Assembly (NCBI GenBank): GCA_913048545.1
Contig: CAJWWH010000012.1
Span: forward strand, 1 to 26,702
DNA from: an uncultured Opitutia bacterium
GTDB taxonomy: Bacteria > Verrucomicrobiota > Verrucomicrobiae > Opitutales > MB11C04
Direction: 5' to 3'
Length of the DNA: 26,702 nt
This document shows positions 16,671-26,615 of this stretch, one piece after another. Within the stretch, counting starts at the first letter, position 1. Each line of letters starts with the position of its first letter. Both the position numbers and the translations under genes were made by a program. Below the pieces are notes generated by a model. That model was not told the origin of the DNA. It did no database searches and saw nothing but the letters and a program-made list of their open reading frames with translations.

Positions 16671-18431
16671 ATGAAGAGTTCCACGACCACATCCTCCGTC
16701 AAACATGTTTCGAGCGCCAAGCTTAAGCGGATTCGAAAAAGGTTGGTTACCCTGTACGGACTGGAGGAGGGGGATATTCTGCTCGACCGGTTTTTTCATA
16801 TGATTGGGCGTTACGGGGTCGGAGCCAACCGGTCCACCGCGACCTCCAAGGCAGTTAGCGAGAAAGATGCGGTACTGATCACCTATGCTGACATGGTTCA
16901 AAAGGAAGGGGCACATCCCCTGTCCACCTTGAGAGAATTTTGTACGGCCCGATTAAAGGGAGCTTTTTCTGCCATCCACATCTTGCCTTTTTATCCCTGG
17001 ACCTCCGATGACGGTTTTTCGGTTGTGGATTATCGGGAGGTGGATAAACGGTATGGTAATTGGGACGATATTTCACGGTTTTCCAAGGAGTTCGAACTGA
17101 TGTTTGATTTGGTCTTGAACCACTGCTCTTCCAAGAGTCCATGGTTCCGGGAATATATTTCCGGGGTTGAACCGGGAAGTAATTACATTCTCGAAGGAGA
17201 CGAGAAGGCGGATCTATCCGCGGTGGTGCGTCCCCGTGCAACTCCCTTGCTTACTCCCTATCAAACCCGTGGGGGAGAAAGGCATGTCTGGACGACTTTC
17301 AGTGCGGATCAGGTCGATTTGGATTGGACGAGTTCTGACCTGCTTTTTGAATTTCTTGACATCATAATGTTCTACGCCTCGCTGGGATGCAGAATTCTCC
17401 GCTTGGATGCGGTGGCATTTTTATGGAAGGAACTTGGCACGAATTGCCTGCATCTGCCCAAGACTCATCAGGTGATCAAGTTAATCAGAAATTTTATTGA
17501 AGTGGTGGCTCCGGAAGTGCTTATCCTTACCGAAACCAATGTGCCGCATCCGGAAAATATCTCTTATTTTGGCAAGGGGGATGAGGCACATGCGGTTTAT
17601 CAGTTCTCCCTGCCCCCGCTTTTATTACACGGACTTTTGCGCGGCACCGCCGGACATGTCACGAATTGGGCGGCCAATTTGGATCCACCTCCAAAAGGGT
17701 GTCACTTCCTCAACTTTACCGCCAGTCATGACGGAATTGGTGTCCGCCCCCTTGAAGGCATCCTTCCCACTGAGGAGATTTTGGCGCTCGCGGAGGATAT
17801 CAGGAATAATGGGGGTTTTGTTTCGATGCGCAAAATGGAGGATGGCTCAGAATTTCCCTATGAATTAAACACCACTTATTATGGTGCGCTTTCGGACAGG
17901 AAAGATTTCGAACTGGGCAAGAGACGATTTCTCTGTTCCCAGGCGATTGCGTTGGCAATGAAAGGGATTCCTGCGGTTTATTTTCATTCACTCTGTGCCA
18001 CACCCAACTACACGGAAGGCGTGAAAGAAACGGGGCATAACCGCACAATCAACCGAAGAAAGTGGGGCAGTGAAGAATTGGAAAATCTGCTTGATAATGA
18101 AGGAGGGAATTCGGGTGAAATTTTTGAATGGTATACCCGGGTGCTGCGTAAGCGTGCATCATGCCCCGCCTTTCATCCCGACGCCGGACAGACGGTGCTG
18201 GATTTTGGGGATGAAGTCTTCGCGTTTGAACGGAAATCAATCGACGGGAGCCAGACTTTATTGTGTTTATTCAACTTCCTGTCCATCGAGGCAAAGATAG
18301 ACCAGCAGGAAATTCTTTCCGTTTACTTTCCTGATGGGCAGGTCAAGGACTTGATTAGTGGAGGAGAATTTTCCATTCAGGATTCTTTTGCTCTTCGACC
18401 CTATCAATCCCTGTGGCTTTGCACTAATTGA
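16671..18431 (+). CDS. GH13_18 phosphorylase, probable glucosylglycerate phosphorylase
   Basis: Retaining alpha-glycoside phosphorylase of 586 residues, expected to split glucosylglycerate with phosphate into glucose 1-phosphate and glycerate. GH13 landmarks are in order: HILPFYPWTSDDGFSVVDY (103-121), LVLNHCSSKSPWF, nucleophile Asp246 in RILRLDAVAFLWKELGT, acid/base Glu288 in LILTETNVPH, and transition-state Asp354 in TASHDGIGVRP. The run HAVYQFSLPPLLLHGLLRG and a length well over 500 fit the glucosylglycerate phosphorylase/YcjM branch better than sucrose phosphorylase (about 490-510 residues). The neighbouring gpgS supports this. Sucrose or sucrose-6-phosphate as substrate cannot be fully excluded. 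It starts 3 bases after the GT4 stop, and its own stop overlaps the next start by 4 bases. Confidence 0.82.
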   Translation: MKSSTTTSSVKHVSSAKLKRIRKRLVTLYGLEEGDILLDRFFHMIGRYGVGANRSTATSKAVSEKDAVLITYADMVQKEGAHPLSTLREFCTARLKGAFSAIHILPFYPWTSDDGFSVVDYREVDKRYGNWDDISRFSKEFELMFDLVLNHCSSKSPWFREYISGVEPGSNYILEGDEKADLSAVVRPRATPLLTPYQTRGGERHVWTTFSADQVDLDWTSSDLLFEFLDIIMFYASLGCRILRLDAVAFLWKELGTNCLHLPKTHQVIKLIRNFIEVVAPEVLILTETNVPHPENISYFGKGDEAHAVYQFSLPPLLLHGLLRGTAGHVTNWAANLDPPPKGCHFLNFTASHDGIGVRPLEGILPTEEILALAEDIRNNGGFVSMRKMEDGSEFPYELNTTYYGALSDRKDFELGKRRFLCSQAIALAMKGIPAVYFHSLCATPNYTEGVKETGHNRTINRRKWGSEELENLLDNEGGNSGEIFEWYTRVLRKRASCPAFHPDAGQTVLDFGDEVFAFERKSIDGSQTLLCLFNFLSIEAKIDQQEILSVYFPDGQVKDLISGGEFSIQDSFALRPYQSLWLCTN

Positions 18432-19153
18432 ATATTCTTTTAATTCCTGAAAAAGTTCCTTTTCTTGATCTGCCGGTAAATGAGGAAAGGTGTACCCACA
18501 TCACTCAGGTACTCAATGCCGGCATTGGCGATGTGATTGATGTGGGCGTGCATAATGGTCCAAAGGGAAAGGCAACCTTGCTTGAGCTGGATCACACCCG
18601 TCTACGTTTATCACTGAGATGGTTGGAGGATCATTCCACTGATCTTTATCCGCTTACTTTGTTAGTGGGTCTTTCCCGACCGCAAACTTGCCGGAAGATT
18701 TTGGAGCAAGCGAGTACGCTGGGAGCCTCTGAGATTCATTTTTTTGTTTCCGAAAAATCCGAACCCTCCTATCGGGAAAGTAAGCTCTGGAAGACCGGTG
18801 AATGGAGGGATAAAATTCAAAAGGGAGTGGAGCAGGCATTTGCCACTTTTATTCCCGAATGCCAAATCTGGCCGGATATCGGAAAGTGCTTAGATACTCA
18901 GTCAACCAATTCATTTCGTGTTGCGCTGGATAATTATGAAAGCTCGGACACTTTTTTCCCTTCCGCACAGCGAGGGGAATGCAAGCATTATACTTTGGCA
19001 GTGGGTCCTGAGCGGGGGTGGTCTGAAAAAGAAAGACAAATTTTGAGAAAGTCACAATTCTCACTCCTTTCACTTGGTCCCCGCGTACTTCGTCAGGAAA
19101 CTGCGGTGGTTGTGGCAATGGGGCAAATATTGAGTCAGCTCTGGGAATCCTGA
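18428..19153 (+). CDS. RsmE-family RNA methyltransferase paralogue (divergent)
   Basis: SPOUT-class methyltransferase of 241 residues related to RsmE, which makes m3U1498 in 16S rRNA. The C-terminal knot is clear: LAVGPERGWSEKERQILRKS and LLSLGPRVLRQETAVVVAMG. The N-terminal PUA-like domain (MNILLIPEK..., QVLNAGIGDVIDVGVHNGPK) differs from canonical RsmE and matches a second COG1385 branch that typically begins MNLLLL. It starts with TTG inside the stop of the phosphorylase gene (TTGA, 4-base overlap); no other plausible start exists. A more canonical RsmE lies at 19817-20554, so this copy probably has another or an overlapping RNA target. Its 3' end overlaps the convergent rsmD by 19 bases. 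Confidence 0.85.
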   Translation: MNILLIPEKVPFLDLPVNEERCTHITQVLNAGIGDVIDVGVHNGPKGKATLLELDHTRLRLSLRWLEDHSTDLYPLTLLVGLSRPQTCRKILEQASTLGASEIHFFVSEKSEPSYRESKLWKTGEWRDKIQKGVEQAFATFIPECQIWPDIGKCLDTQSTNSFRVALDNYESSDTFFPSAQRGECKHYTLAVGPERGWSEKERQILRKSQFSLLSLGPRVLRQETAVVVAMGQILSQLWES

Positions 19154-19719
19154 TTATCCAGCTGGAAAATGCGAAATAAGGGAGATCCTTTTTTACTTTT
19201 CCCTATCGTTCTGAGCAGTTTCCACCCAATAAAGTCTGAGCTTTCTTCTCCCGGAGCCTCGTGAATCAGCAATCCGGATTCTTTGAGAATCTGATTCTGC
19301 TTTATTTGCTGAAAGATCTGGGGGCCTATTTTCGGAAAGAGAGAGTAGGGCGGATCAAGAAAAATAATATCGAAGGAATTTCTTTCGTTTCTCAAAAATT
19401 CCATCACCTCCCGGTTTTCAAGAATCGTTCGGGCCGGTTCAATATTTGCGCTTTTAAAGACATTATCCCCATTTTTTTTAAGGGCACGGAAGCACTTTCG
19501 ATGAAATTCAACAAATGTTCCCTGCTTTGCTCCCCGGCTCAATGCTTCGAGCCCGTAGGATCCGGTGCCCGCAAATAGATCAAGGAAACTGCATTGAGTC
19601 ACAAATTCGCCAAGAGAAGAAAACAACCTCTCCCGATTGGCGTCCGTGGCTGGTCTGATTTCTACCCCTTTGGGCACTTGCAGAGGGATACCCCCGGCTG
19701 TTCCCCCGCTAATCCTCAT
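19135..19719 (-). CDS. rsmD: 16S rRNA (guanine966-N2)-methyltransferase RsmD
   Basis: S-adenosylmethionine-dependent Rossmann methyltransferase of 194 residues. It starts MRISGGTAGGIPLQVPKG with the family RPATDANRERLFSSL segment. The cofactor motif DLFAGTGSYGLEALSRGA and the catalytic motif IIFLDPPYSLFP (the DPPY of N2-guanine and N6-adenine methyltransferases) follow. Length matches E. coli RsmD (about 198). It is transcribed opposite to both RsmE-like genes: its stop lies inside the 3' end of the first, and its start is 97 bases from the second. It is apparently monocistronic here. Confidence 0.93.
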   Translation of the reverse strand: MRISGGTAGGIPLQVPKGVEIRPATDANRERLFSSLGEFVTQCSFLDLFAGTGSYGLEALSRGAKQGTFVEFHRKCFRALKKNGDNVFKSANIEPARTILENREVMEFLRNERNSFDIIFLDPPYSLFPKIGPQIFQQIKQNQILKESGLLIHEAPGEESSDFIGWKLLRTIGKSKKGSPLFRIFQLDNQDSQS

Positions 19720-19816
19720 CGATTGAATGAGTCAAAGTCCGCTAAGATTGAAATTTGCATTAGTTGTAAGTTCACGAAGATTGCCAAATAGTATTCTTTC
19801 CCTTTAATCAAATAGT

Positions 19817-20554
19817 ATGACACGCATAATGAGAACTTTTTTCGATCCGAATCTTCAGGATTCAGACAAACTGATCGTTCTTGATGAAATCGAAAGTCAT
19901 CATCTTAGCAAGGTACTTCGTTTAAGGGCAGGTGATCGGATTGAAGCACTGGATGGGCGGGGTCACAAATACCTCAGTGAAATCAAAACAATGGACTCCA
20001 GGCAAACAGAGTTAGGAGTTTTGGAGAAGGGCTTTATTGAGGAACTGGCTCCGAAATTTCGTTTGGTCATTGCCATGCCCAAGGGAAATCGCTGGGAAAA
20101 TATGATCCGCCCACTCACTGAACTGGGAGTGGGGAGAATGACACCATTACTATCCGATCACTCGGAATGTAAAAATTTTAAAAATAAACAGGATTTGAAA
20201 AAGCAGAAATGGCAAAAGATCGCTATCGACGCTTGCAAGCAGTCCGGGAATGCATGGCTTCCTGTTTTTGATTCTCCTCAATCATTTTCTAATTTTATCG
20301 AGAACATATCGGAGAATGAAAAAGTTTTTATTGGCAGTTTATCACAATCAGCCAGACCTTTTAAGCGTCAGGAAATGGGAAATGCGGAAGTGGTCTCCCT
20401 TTTAATCGGGCCGGAGGGTGGATGGAGCCAAAAAGAGGAGGAACTTGCAGACGAGGCGGGTCTGATTTCCTTTACTTTAGGAAAAAACACTCTCCGACTT
20501 GAGAATGCGGCTGTGTGTGGATTGGCGGTTGCACGGGAAAGTTTCATTCTTTAA
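19817..20554 (+). CDS. rsmE: 16S rRNA (uracil1498-N3)-methyltransferase RsmE
   Basis: SPOUT methyltransferase of 245 residues. The N-terminal PUA-like domain is canonical (HHLSKVLRLRAGDRIEALDG). The core has LVIAMPKGNRWENMIRPLTE and ELGVGRMTPLLSDHSE, and the knot has LLIGPEGGWSQKEEELADEA and FTLGKNTLRLENAAVCGLA. In the last motif LGKNTLRLENA replaces the usual LG.RILR.ETA, a mild deviation. A second ATG at 19829 would give the more typical start MRTFFDP; neither start has a clear ribosome binding site. Probably the housekeeping RsmE, the other paralogue being at 18428-19153. Twelve bases separate it from the downstream VWA-like gene. Confidence 0.9.
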   Translation: MTRIMRTFFDPNLQDSDKLIVLDEIESHHLSKVLRLRAGDRIEALDGRGHKYLSEIKTMDSRQTELGVLEKGFIEELAPKFRLVIAMPKGNRWENMIRPLTELGVGRMTPLLSDHSECKNFKNKQDLKKQKWQKIAIDACKQSGNAWLPVFDSPQSFSNFIENISENEKVFIGSLSQSARPFKRQEMGNAEVVSLLIGPEGGWSQKEEELADEAGLISFTLGKNTLRLENAAVCGLAVARESFIL

Positions 20555-20566
20555 TGTAATTCAATC

Positions 20567-22012
20567 ATGTCCACCGAATTTTCTGGAGAGCAAAAGTTAC
20601 GAATCGTTCTTGAGTCGATTATCCGAAATGTTCCAAAAAGTGAACAGAGTAAGAAGTATGGTGTGTCGGAAGAGGAGTTTCAGTCCTGGCATGATCATTT
20701 AATTCAAAACGGCGGGAAGATATTCAGTCCCATGGGTGAGACAAAGAGCTCGAGGTCCCGCCCCGCTAAAAAGAAGATGGGCCCATTGGCTAAATTTTTC
20801 CTGATTATCAGTCTGTTGACCAATCTTGCCCTGATCATTTTTGGGGTTACTTACACGATCAATCAGGGAAAGGAAAAAGAAGGGTTAGATGAGAATGAAT
20901 TCAGTTCAATTGATTCCCCGGTTAATTTGGTTGATAATTCCAGTGATCAGCCTTCCCCTGTATCTGAGAGTAAAGTAGTTAAGGATGCGGAGCCAGATAT
21001 CAATGTGATTCTGGAAAATTCACGGGCTCAACCATTACCGGTCAAAAACCGGGGAAGTGACATTGAGAATCTGCTCGCTTCTCCGAAAATAGTACCCGCT
21101 CCCTCGCTTTTGCCTCCGGTCAATATATCCGAACCTGTAAATGAAGTGACCTTTATGGGTAAATCCTATGAAGGGCGCCATGTGGTGTATTTATTGGATG
21201 CGGGAACTTATGTGCTCGATGGGGAGGAGTCTGTAAAGCTTTTTGAAGAGTCCAAGGAGGCGTTAATTTCATCCATGGCCTCACTTTCTCCCAATTCTTA
21301 TTTTAACCTTGTTTTATACTGGAATCTGAGGGAAGCATCGGCACTTGGAAAAACAATTTTGAAGGCTTCGCAGAGAAATAAAAAATTGGCGATTGACTGG
21401 ATAACGAGTCTGGGCGGAGATAAGGAATCCCACAAATTGGAAAGAAATCAATACTTCCCCAAGGAACTTCTGTACGCCGATCCCAATCCCGGAATCATTG
21501 GGCCCTGGTATGGCTTGTCCACTGGAATCAGTTTTGATCCTGATTTGGTTTTCGTTTTGGCGGCCAACCTGCCCAGCTATGACCGTTCCGAGGTTCCCCG
21601 TTCCCATTATGAAGGACTGGGGAAAATCAATTTTGAAAACTTACAGGAGAATCAAAATGTCGATCCGGGAATCAGCCCTTTACATCGCGAAACTGCCCGT
21701 AAATGGTTTTATTCCATCACTCCCATCGCGGCACTTCCTGCGGATGAGGCAGAAGTGGAAAGAATGGCTCTTGCCCGCCTGGGCTTCGCGTCCGGAAATA
21801 ATAAGACTCCCGCTTTTGCCCCGTTGGTGTGGGAAAAGGCATTTGAAACCTTTTTATCCAGCCTGGAAGTTGGATTTGACAGTATTCCCCGGACCCATTT
21901 CATCGTGAATCTGCCCCAATATGTTTCCTGGCCTTCTCCTTTGCTTAATTCGGCCAAGGAATTTGCCGAAAGTTCAAGGGGTTCATTTTCGCAGATCCCC
22001 TCACTTCCCTAA
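20567..22012 (+). CDS. IS3-OrfA-like HTH, membrane helix and degenerate VWA-like domain protein
   Basis: A 481-residue protein of unknown function with three parts. Residues about 5-50 (SGEQKLRIVLESIIRN..., SKKYGVSEEEFQSWHDHLI) look like the helix-turn-helix of IS3-family OrfA transposase subunits (Transposase_8 type). A single membrane helix (about 74-96, AKFFLIISLLTNLALIIFGVTY) and a Pro/Ser-rich linker follow. From about 200 a von Willebrand A-like fold is suggested by GRHVVYLLDAGTYV, LISSMASLSPNSYFNLVLYW, AIDWITSLGG and PDLVFVLAANLPS. The metal-binding MIDAS residues (DxSxS and TDG) are not preserved. Topology would put the HTH in the cytoplasm and the VWA-like part in the periplasm. It lies between rsmE (12 bases) and dsbD (10 bases), so is probably cotranscribed. 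Confidence 0.65.
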   Translation: MSTEFSGEQKLRIVLESIIRNVPKSEQSKKYGVSEEEFQSWHDHLIQNGGKIFSPMGETKSSRSRPAKKKMGPLAKFFLIISLLTNLALIIFGVTYTINQGKEKEGLDENEFSSIDSPVNLVDNSSDQPSPVSESKVVKDAEPDINVILENSRAQPLPVKNRGSDIENLLASPKIVPAPSLLPPVNISEPVNEVTFMGKSYEGRHVVYLLDAGTYVLDGEESVKLFEESKEALISSMASLSPNSYFNLVLYWNLREASALGKTILKASQRNKKLAIDWITSLGGDKESHKLERNQYFPKELLYADPNPGIIGPWYGLSTGISFDPDLVFVLAANLPSYDRSEVPRSHYEGLGKINFENLQENQNVDPGISPLHRETARKWFYSITPIAALPADEAEVERMALARLGFASGNNKTPAFAPLVWEKAFETFLSSLEVGFDSIPRTHFIVNLPQYVSWPSPLLNSAKEFAESSRGSFSQIPSLP

Positions 22013-22022
22013 GCTTTCTACC

Positions 22023-24173
22023 ATGCTAACCTGGCGTTTCAGTGGATGGATCCTCTTGTTCCTTCTGTCCTTCTTTGCATGGGAGGATGGTGTTGCTCAA
22101 AAATCGGAGGATTTGGTTAAGGTGACTTTGCATTCGGAAGTGGCTAAAATTAAGCCGGGGGACAGTGCATGGCTTGTTTTTAAAGTAGAATTGAAACCAG
22201 ACTGGCATGCCTATTGGAAAACAGCGGGACAGACCGGATTCCCAACCACCGTGGAATGGTCATTGCCCGACGGGGTAACAATGGAAGAACCCCTGTTTCC
22301 CTCACCGATACTTTATCAATTTCAGGAATTAGCCAGTTATGTGCATAAAAATACCTTTCATCTGCTCAGCCGTCTGAATGTTTCACCCGAAGCCACATTC
22401 GAAGACGGGGAAATTCCATTATCCGCCAAGTTTTCGACTCTGATCTGCAACGAGTCGAACTGTATTCCCTATGATACCAATCTTGCCGTCAGTCTTTCGG
22501 TTTCAAGGCAAACCAAAAAATCCGGAAAAACGGAAGAAATGATCAAGCTCGCAAGGGAAGCGTTACCGCGGCCCATGTCGGAGGATGGTGAAGTATTCGC
22601 CTCCCTCGAAGATGAGTCGATTCTCTTATCTTTTTCTGATCCCTCCTTTTCCGGTCTGGAATTATCGCAATTTTATTTCTTTCCCGAGGGCGATCAATTT
22701 TCTCATGGTGAACCGCAAGCCTTTCGTAAATCCGGAGAAAATATCATCACCGTTCAGATTCCCAAAGATTCTTATTTTGAAGGTGTTTCGCCCTCAATCA
22801 GAGGATTACTGACACATACTCAATTTTCACAGGGCCGATCAGTTAATCTATCGGTCGACCGGGTGTCCTATGGTTCCGCCCGAGATCAAATTGAATTCTC
22901 AGAATCCGGAGAAATTTTGAAAGTGGAGTCTGGTTTTAATCAACTTTTAGTAATGCTCGGTCTTATTGTGATAGCCATGTCGATTTGGCTTTTTGGAAAA
23001 ACTAAAAACCCCCTCAACCCTTCGAAATCGAAAAAAATAGGACTTTTTATTTCCTCCGTACTATTAGTTTTTGGATTTTGGCTGGGTTTTCCCCAGGCGG
23101 AACCGGAGGTGGTCGATCAGATAGATTGGACCCCATGGTCGCCGGAAAAAGAGCAGGCTCTGCTTGCGGATGGCCGGGCTGTATTCGTGGATTTTACCGC
23201 CCGTTGGTGTATGTCCTGCCAGGTTAACAAAGCGGTTTATAAACGAGAGGTGGTGATCGAAAAGTTTAGGGAACTCGATATTGTGCCCCTGCAAGCGGAC
23301 TGGACCAAGCGGGGAAAAGTCATCTTGGAGGCATTGCAGAAATTTGGACGGGAAGGAGTGCCTTTGTATGTCTATTATCCGGCACGCAAAAAAGGAGAAG
23401 CTATCAGTGAAGGCATTATTTTACCGGAAATTTTAACCCGTGCGATTGTCCTCAAGGTATTGGAGGAGGAAAAACCTTTTACAGAACCAGCCGGGGAAGG
23501 TTTTCTTGCCATACTGGGACTGGCATTTATGGGCGGAGTAATTCTTAATCTGATGCCCTGTGTTTTCCCGGTAATCGGATTGAAGATCATGTCCTTTGTC
23601 AAGCAGGCGGGGGAGGATGAACAAAAAGTACGGATGCACGGATTAATTTTCACCCTTGGTGTCGTTCTTTCATTCTGGATACTCGTGGGTATACTTTTGG
23701 GACTAAGGGAATCCATTGGAGAGGATCTTGGCTGGGGCTTTCAACTTCAGGAACCGGTGTTTGTTTTTGGATTAGCGGTTTTTCTGCTTATTTTTGCACT
23801 CAGCCTGAGCGGGGTTTTCGAAATTGGAATGTCTCTGACCGGAGTGGGTAGTCAATTTTCCCAAAAAACCGGGTATGCCGGATCATTCTTCTCCGGATTC
23901 CTCGCCACGATTGTGGCCACACCCTGCATGGCTCCGTTTCTCGGTGCCGCGGTGGGGGCGGCATTGGCGATGCCGTGGATTTCCGCCTTGGTGGTGTTTA
24001 CCTTTATCGCTCTCGGTCTTTCATTTCCCTACCTCCTGCTTTCCATTTTTCCAAAGTGGATCAGCCGGTTACCCAAGCCGGGGGAATGGATGAACACATT
24101 CAAGGAAGGCATGGCCTTTCCACTCTATGCAACCGTTGCCTGGTTGCTTTGGACTTTAAACAGTTTGATTTAG
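22023..24173 (+). CDS. dsbD: DsbD/ScsB-type thiol:disulfide interchange protein with permuted domains
   Basis: Membrane protein of 716 residues carrying electrons from cytoplasmic thioredoxin to periplasmic thiols. The order is: signal peptide (1 to about 26, ending VAQ); periplasmic DsbD-N/ScsB-like domain with WHAYWKTAGQTGFPT and Cys142/Cys147; two membrane helices (about 307-325 and 338-355); a thioredoxin domain with WCMSC (Cys396, Cys399); then the CcdA-like membrane domain with MPCVFP (Cys513) and ATPCMAP (Cys635). It ends just after PKPGEWMNTFKEGMAFPLYATVAWLLW. In E. coli DsbD and most ScsB proteins the thioredoxin domain is last, so this looks permuted. The ATG at 22023 is chosen because it gives the signal peptide and lies 10 bases after the preceding stop. 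Converges with glnK 3 bases away. Confidence 0.9.
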   Translation: MLTWRFSGWILLFLLSFFAWEDGVAQKSEDLVKVTLHSEVAKIKPGDSAWLVFKVELKPDWHAYWKTAGQTGFPTTVEWSLPDGVTMEEPLFPSPILYQFQELASYVHKNTFHLLSRLNVSPEATFEDGEIPLSAKFSTLICNESNCIPYDTNLAVSLSVSRQTKKSGKTEEMIKLAREALPRPMSEDGEVFASLEDESILLSFSDPSFSGLELSQFYFFPEGDQFSHGEPQAFRKSGENIITVQIPKDSYFEGVSPSIRGLLTHTQFSQGRSVNLSVDRVSYGSARDQIEFSESGEILKVESGFNQLLVMLGLIVIAMSIWLFGKTKNPLNPSKSKKIGLFISSVLLVFGFWLGFPQAEPEVVDQIDWTPWSPEKEQALLADGRAVFVDFTARWCMSCQVNKAVYKREVVIEKFRELDIVPLQADWTKRGKVILEALQKFGREGVPLYVYYPARKKGEAISEGIILPEILTRAIVLKVLEEEKPFTEPAGEGFLAILGLAFMGGVILNLMPCVFPVIGLKIMSFVKQAGEDEQKVRMHGLIFTLGVVLSFWILVGILLGLRESIGEDLGWGFQLQEPVFVFGLAVFLLIFALSLSGVFEIGMSLTGVGSQFSQKTGYAGSFFSGFLATIVATPCMAPFLGAAVGAALAMPWISALVVFTFIALGLSFPYLLLSIFPKWISRLPKPGEWMNTFKEGMAFPLYATVAWLLWTLNSLI

Positions 24174-24176
24174 GCT

Positions 24177-25966
<1,790 letters not shown>

Positions 25967-26063
25967 TTGATTGAATCGATGGTTGGTTTAAAAACGCACC
26001 ACGAAGTAATTTAAGGAATTCATTCGCTTCGCATGGTTAATTTTGAACATTCAAAAATATTCA

Positions 26064-26079
26064 TGCAAGAATCAAGCCA
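26064..26079 (-). promoter_or_regulatory. Candidate sigma-54 promoter for amtB-glnK copy 1
   Basis: Minus-strand sequence TGGCTTGATTCTTGCA matches the sigma-54 consensus TGGCACG-N4-TTGCW, with the invariant GG and GC exactly 10 bases apart. Only the two bases after TGGC differ in the -24 block. Transcription would start near 26053, about 87 bases before the amtB ATG. Nitrogen-limitation control of amtB-glnK through NtrC and sigma-54 is well known in other bacteria. I did not find a convincing NtrC site upstream. Confidence 0.5.
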
Positions 26080-26168
26080 TGAATAAAATTAATTAAAAAA
26101 ATGAATAAAAAACATGCAAAATCGATCTTTTCTAAGATTTCGAATTTTCAGGAATGATAAAAGTGTAT

Positions 26169-26205
26169 AAAAAAAGGCCCGATTCATACGAACCGGACCT
26201 TTTTT
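26169..26205 (-). terminator. Intrinsic terminator after glnK copy 2 (potentially bidirectional)
   Basis: On the minus strand a 10-base-pair stem GGTCCGGTTC / GAATCGGGCC (two G-T pairs) with loop GTAT is followed by seven T. The opposite flank gives a T-run on the plus strand too, so it could stop transcription in both directions. It lies about 30 bases after the glnK copy 2 stop and separates the two amtB-glnK transcription units. Confidence 0.9.
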
Positions 26206-26236
26206 GTTATTTGTTTGTTTAGTTAAGCCGTGTTTC

Positions 26237-26584
<348 letters not shown>

Positions 26585-26615
26585 TTATTTTATTGTTGTG
26601 GCGTAAGACCAAATT

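Noticed and set aside
20567..20720. Remnant of an IS3 insertion sequence
   Set aside because: The OrfA-like HTH continues in frame into a membrane helix and a long domain, and no OrfB or terminal inverted repeats are visible; a domesticated domain is more likely.
21921..22022. Longer dsbD start inside the preceding gene
   Set aside because: The extra 34 residues come before a clear signal peptide and overlap the VWA-like gene by about 90 bases; the ATG at 22023 fits better.
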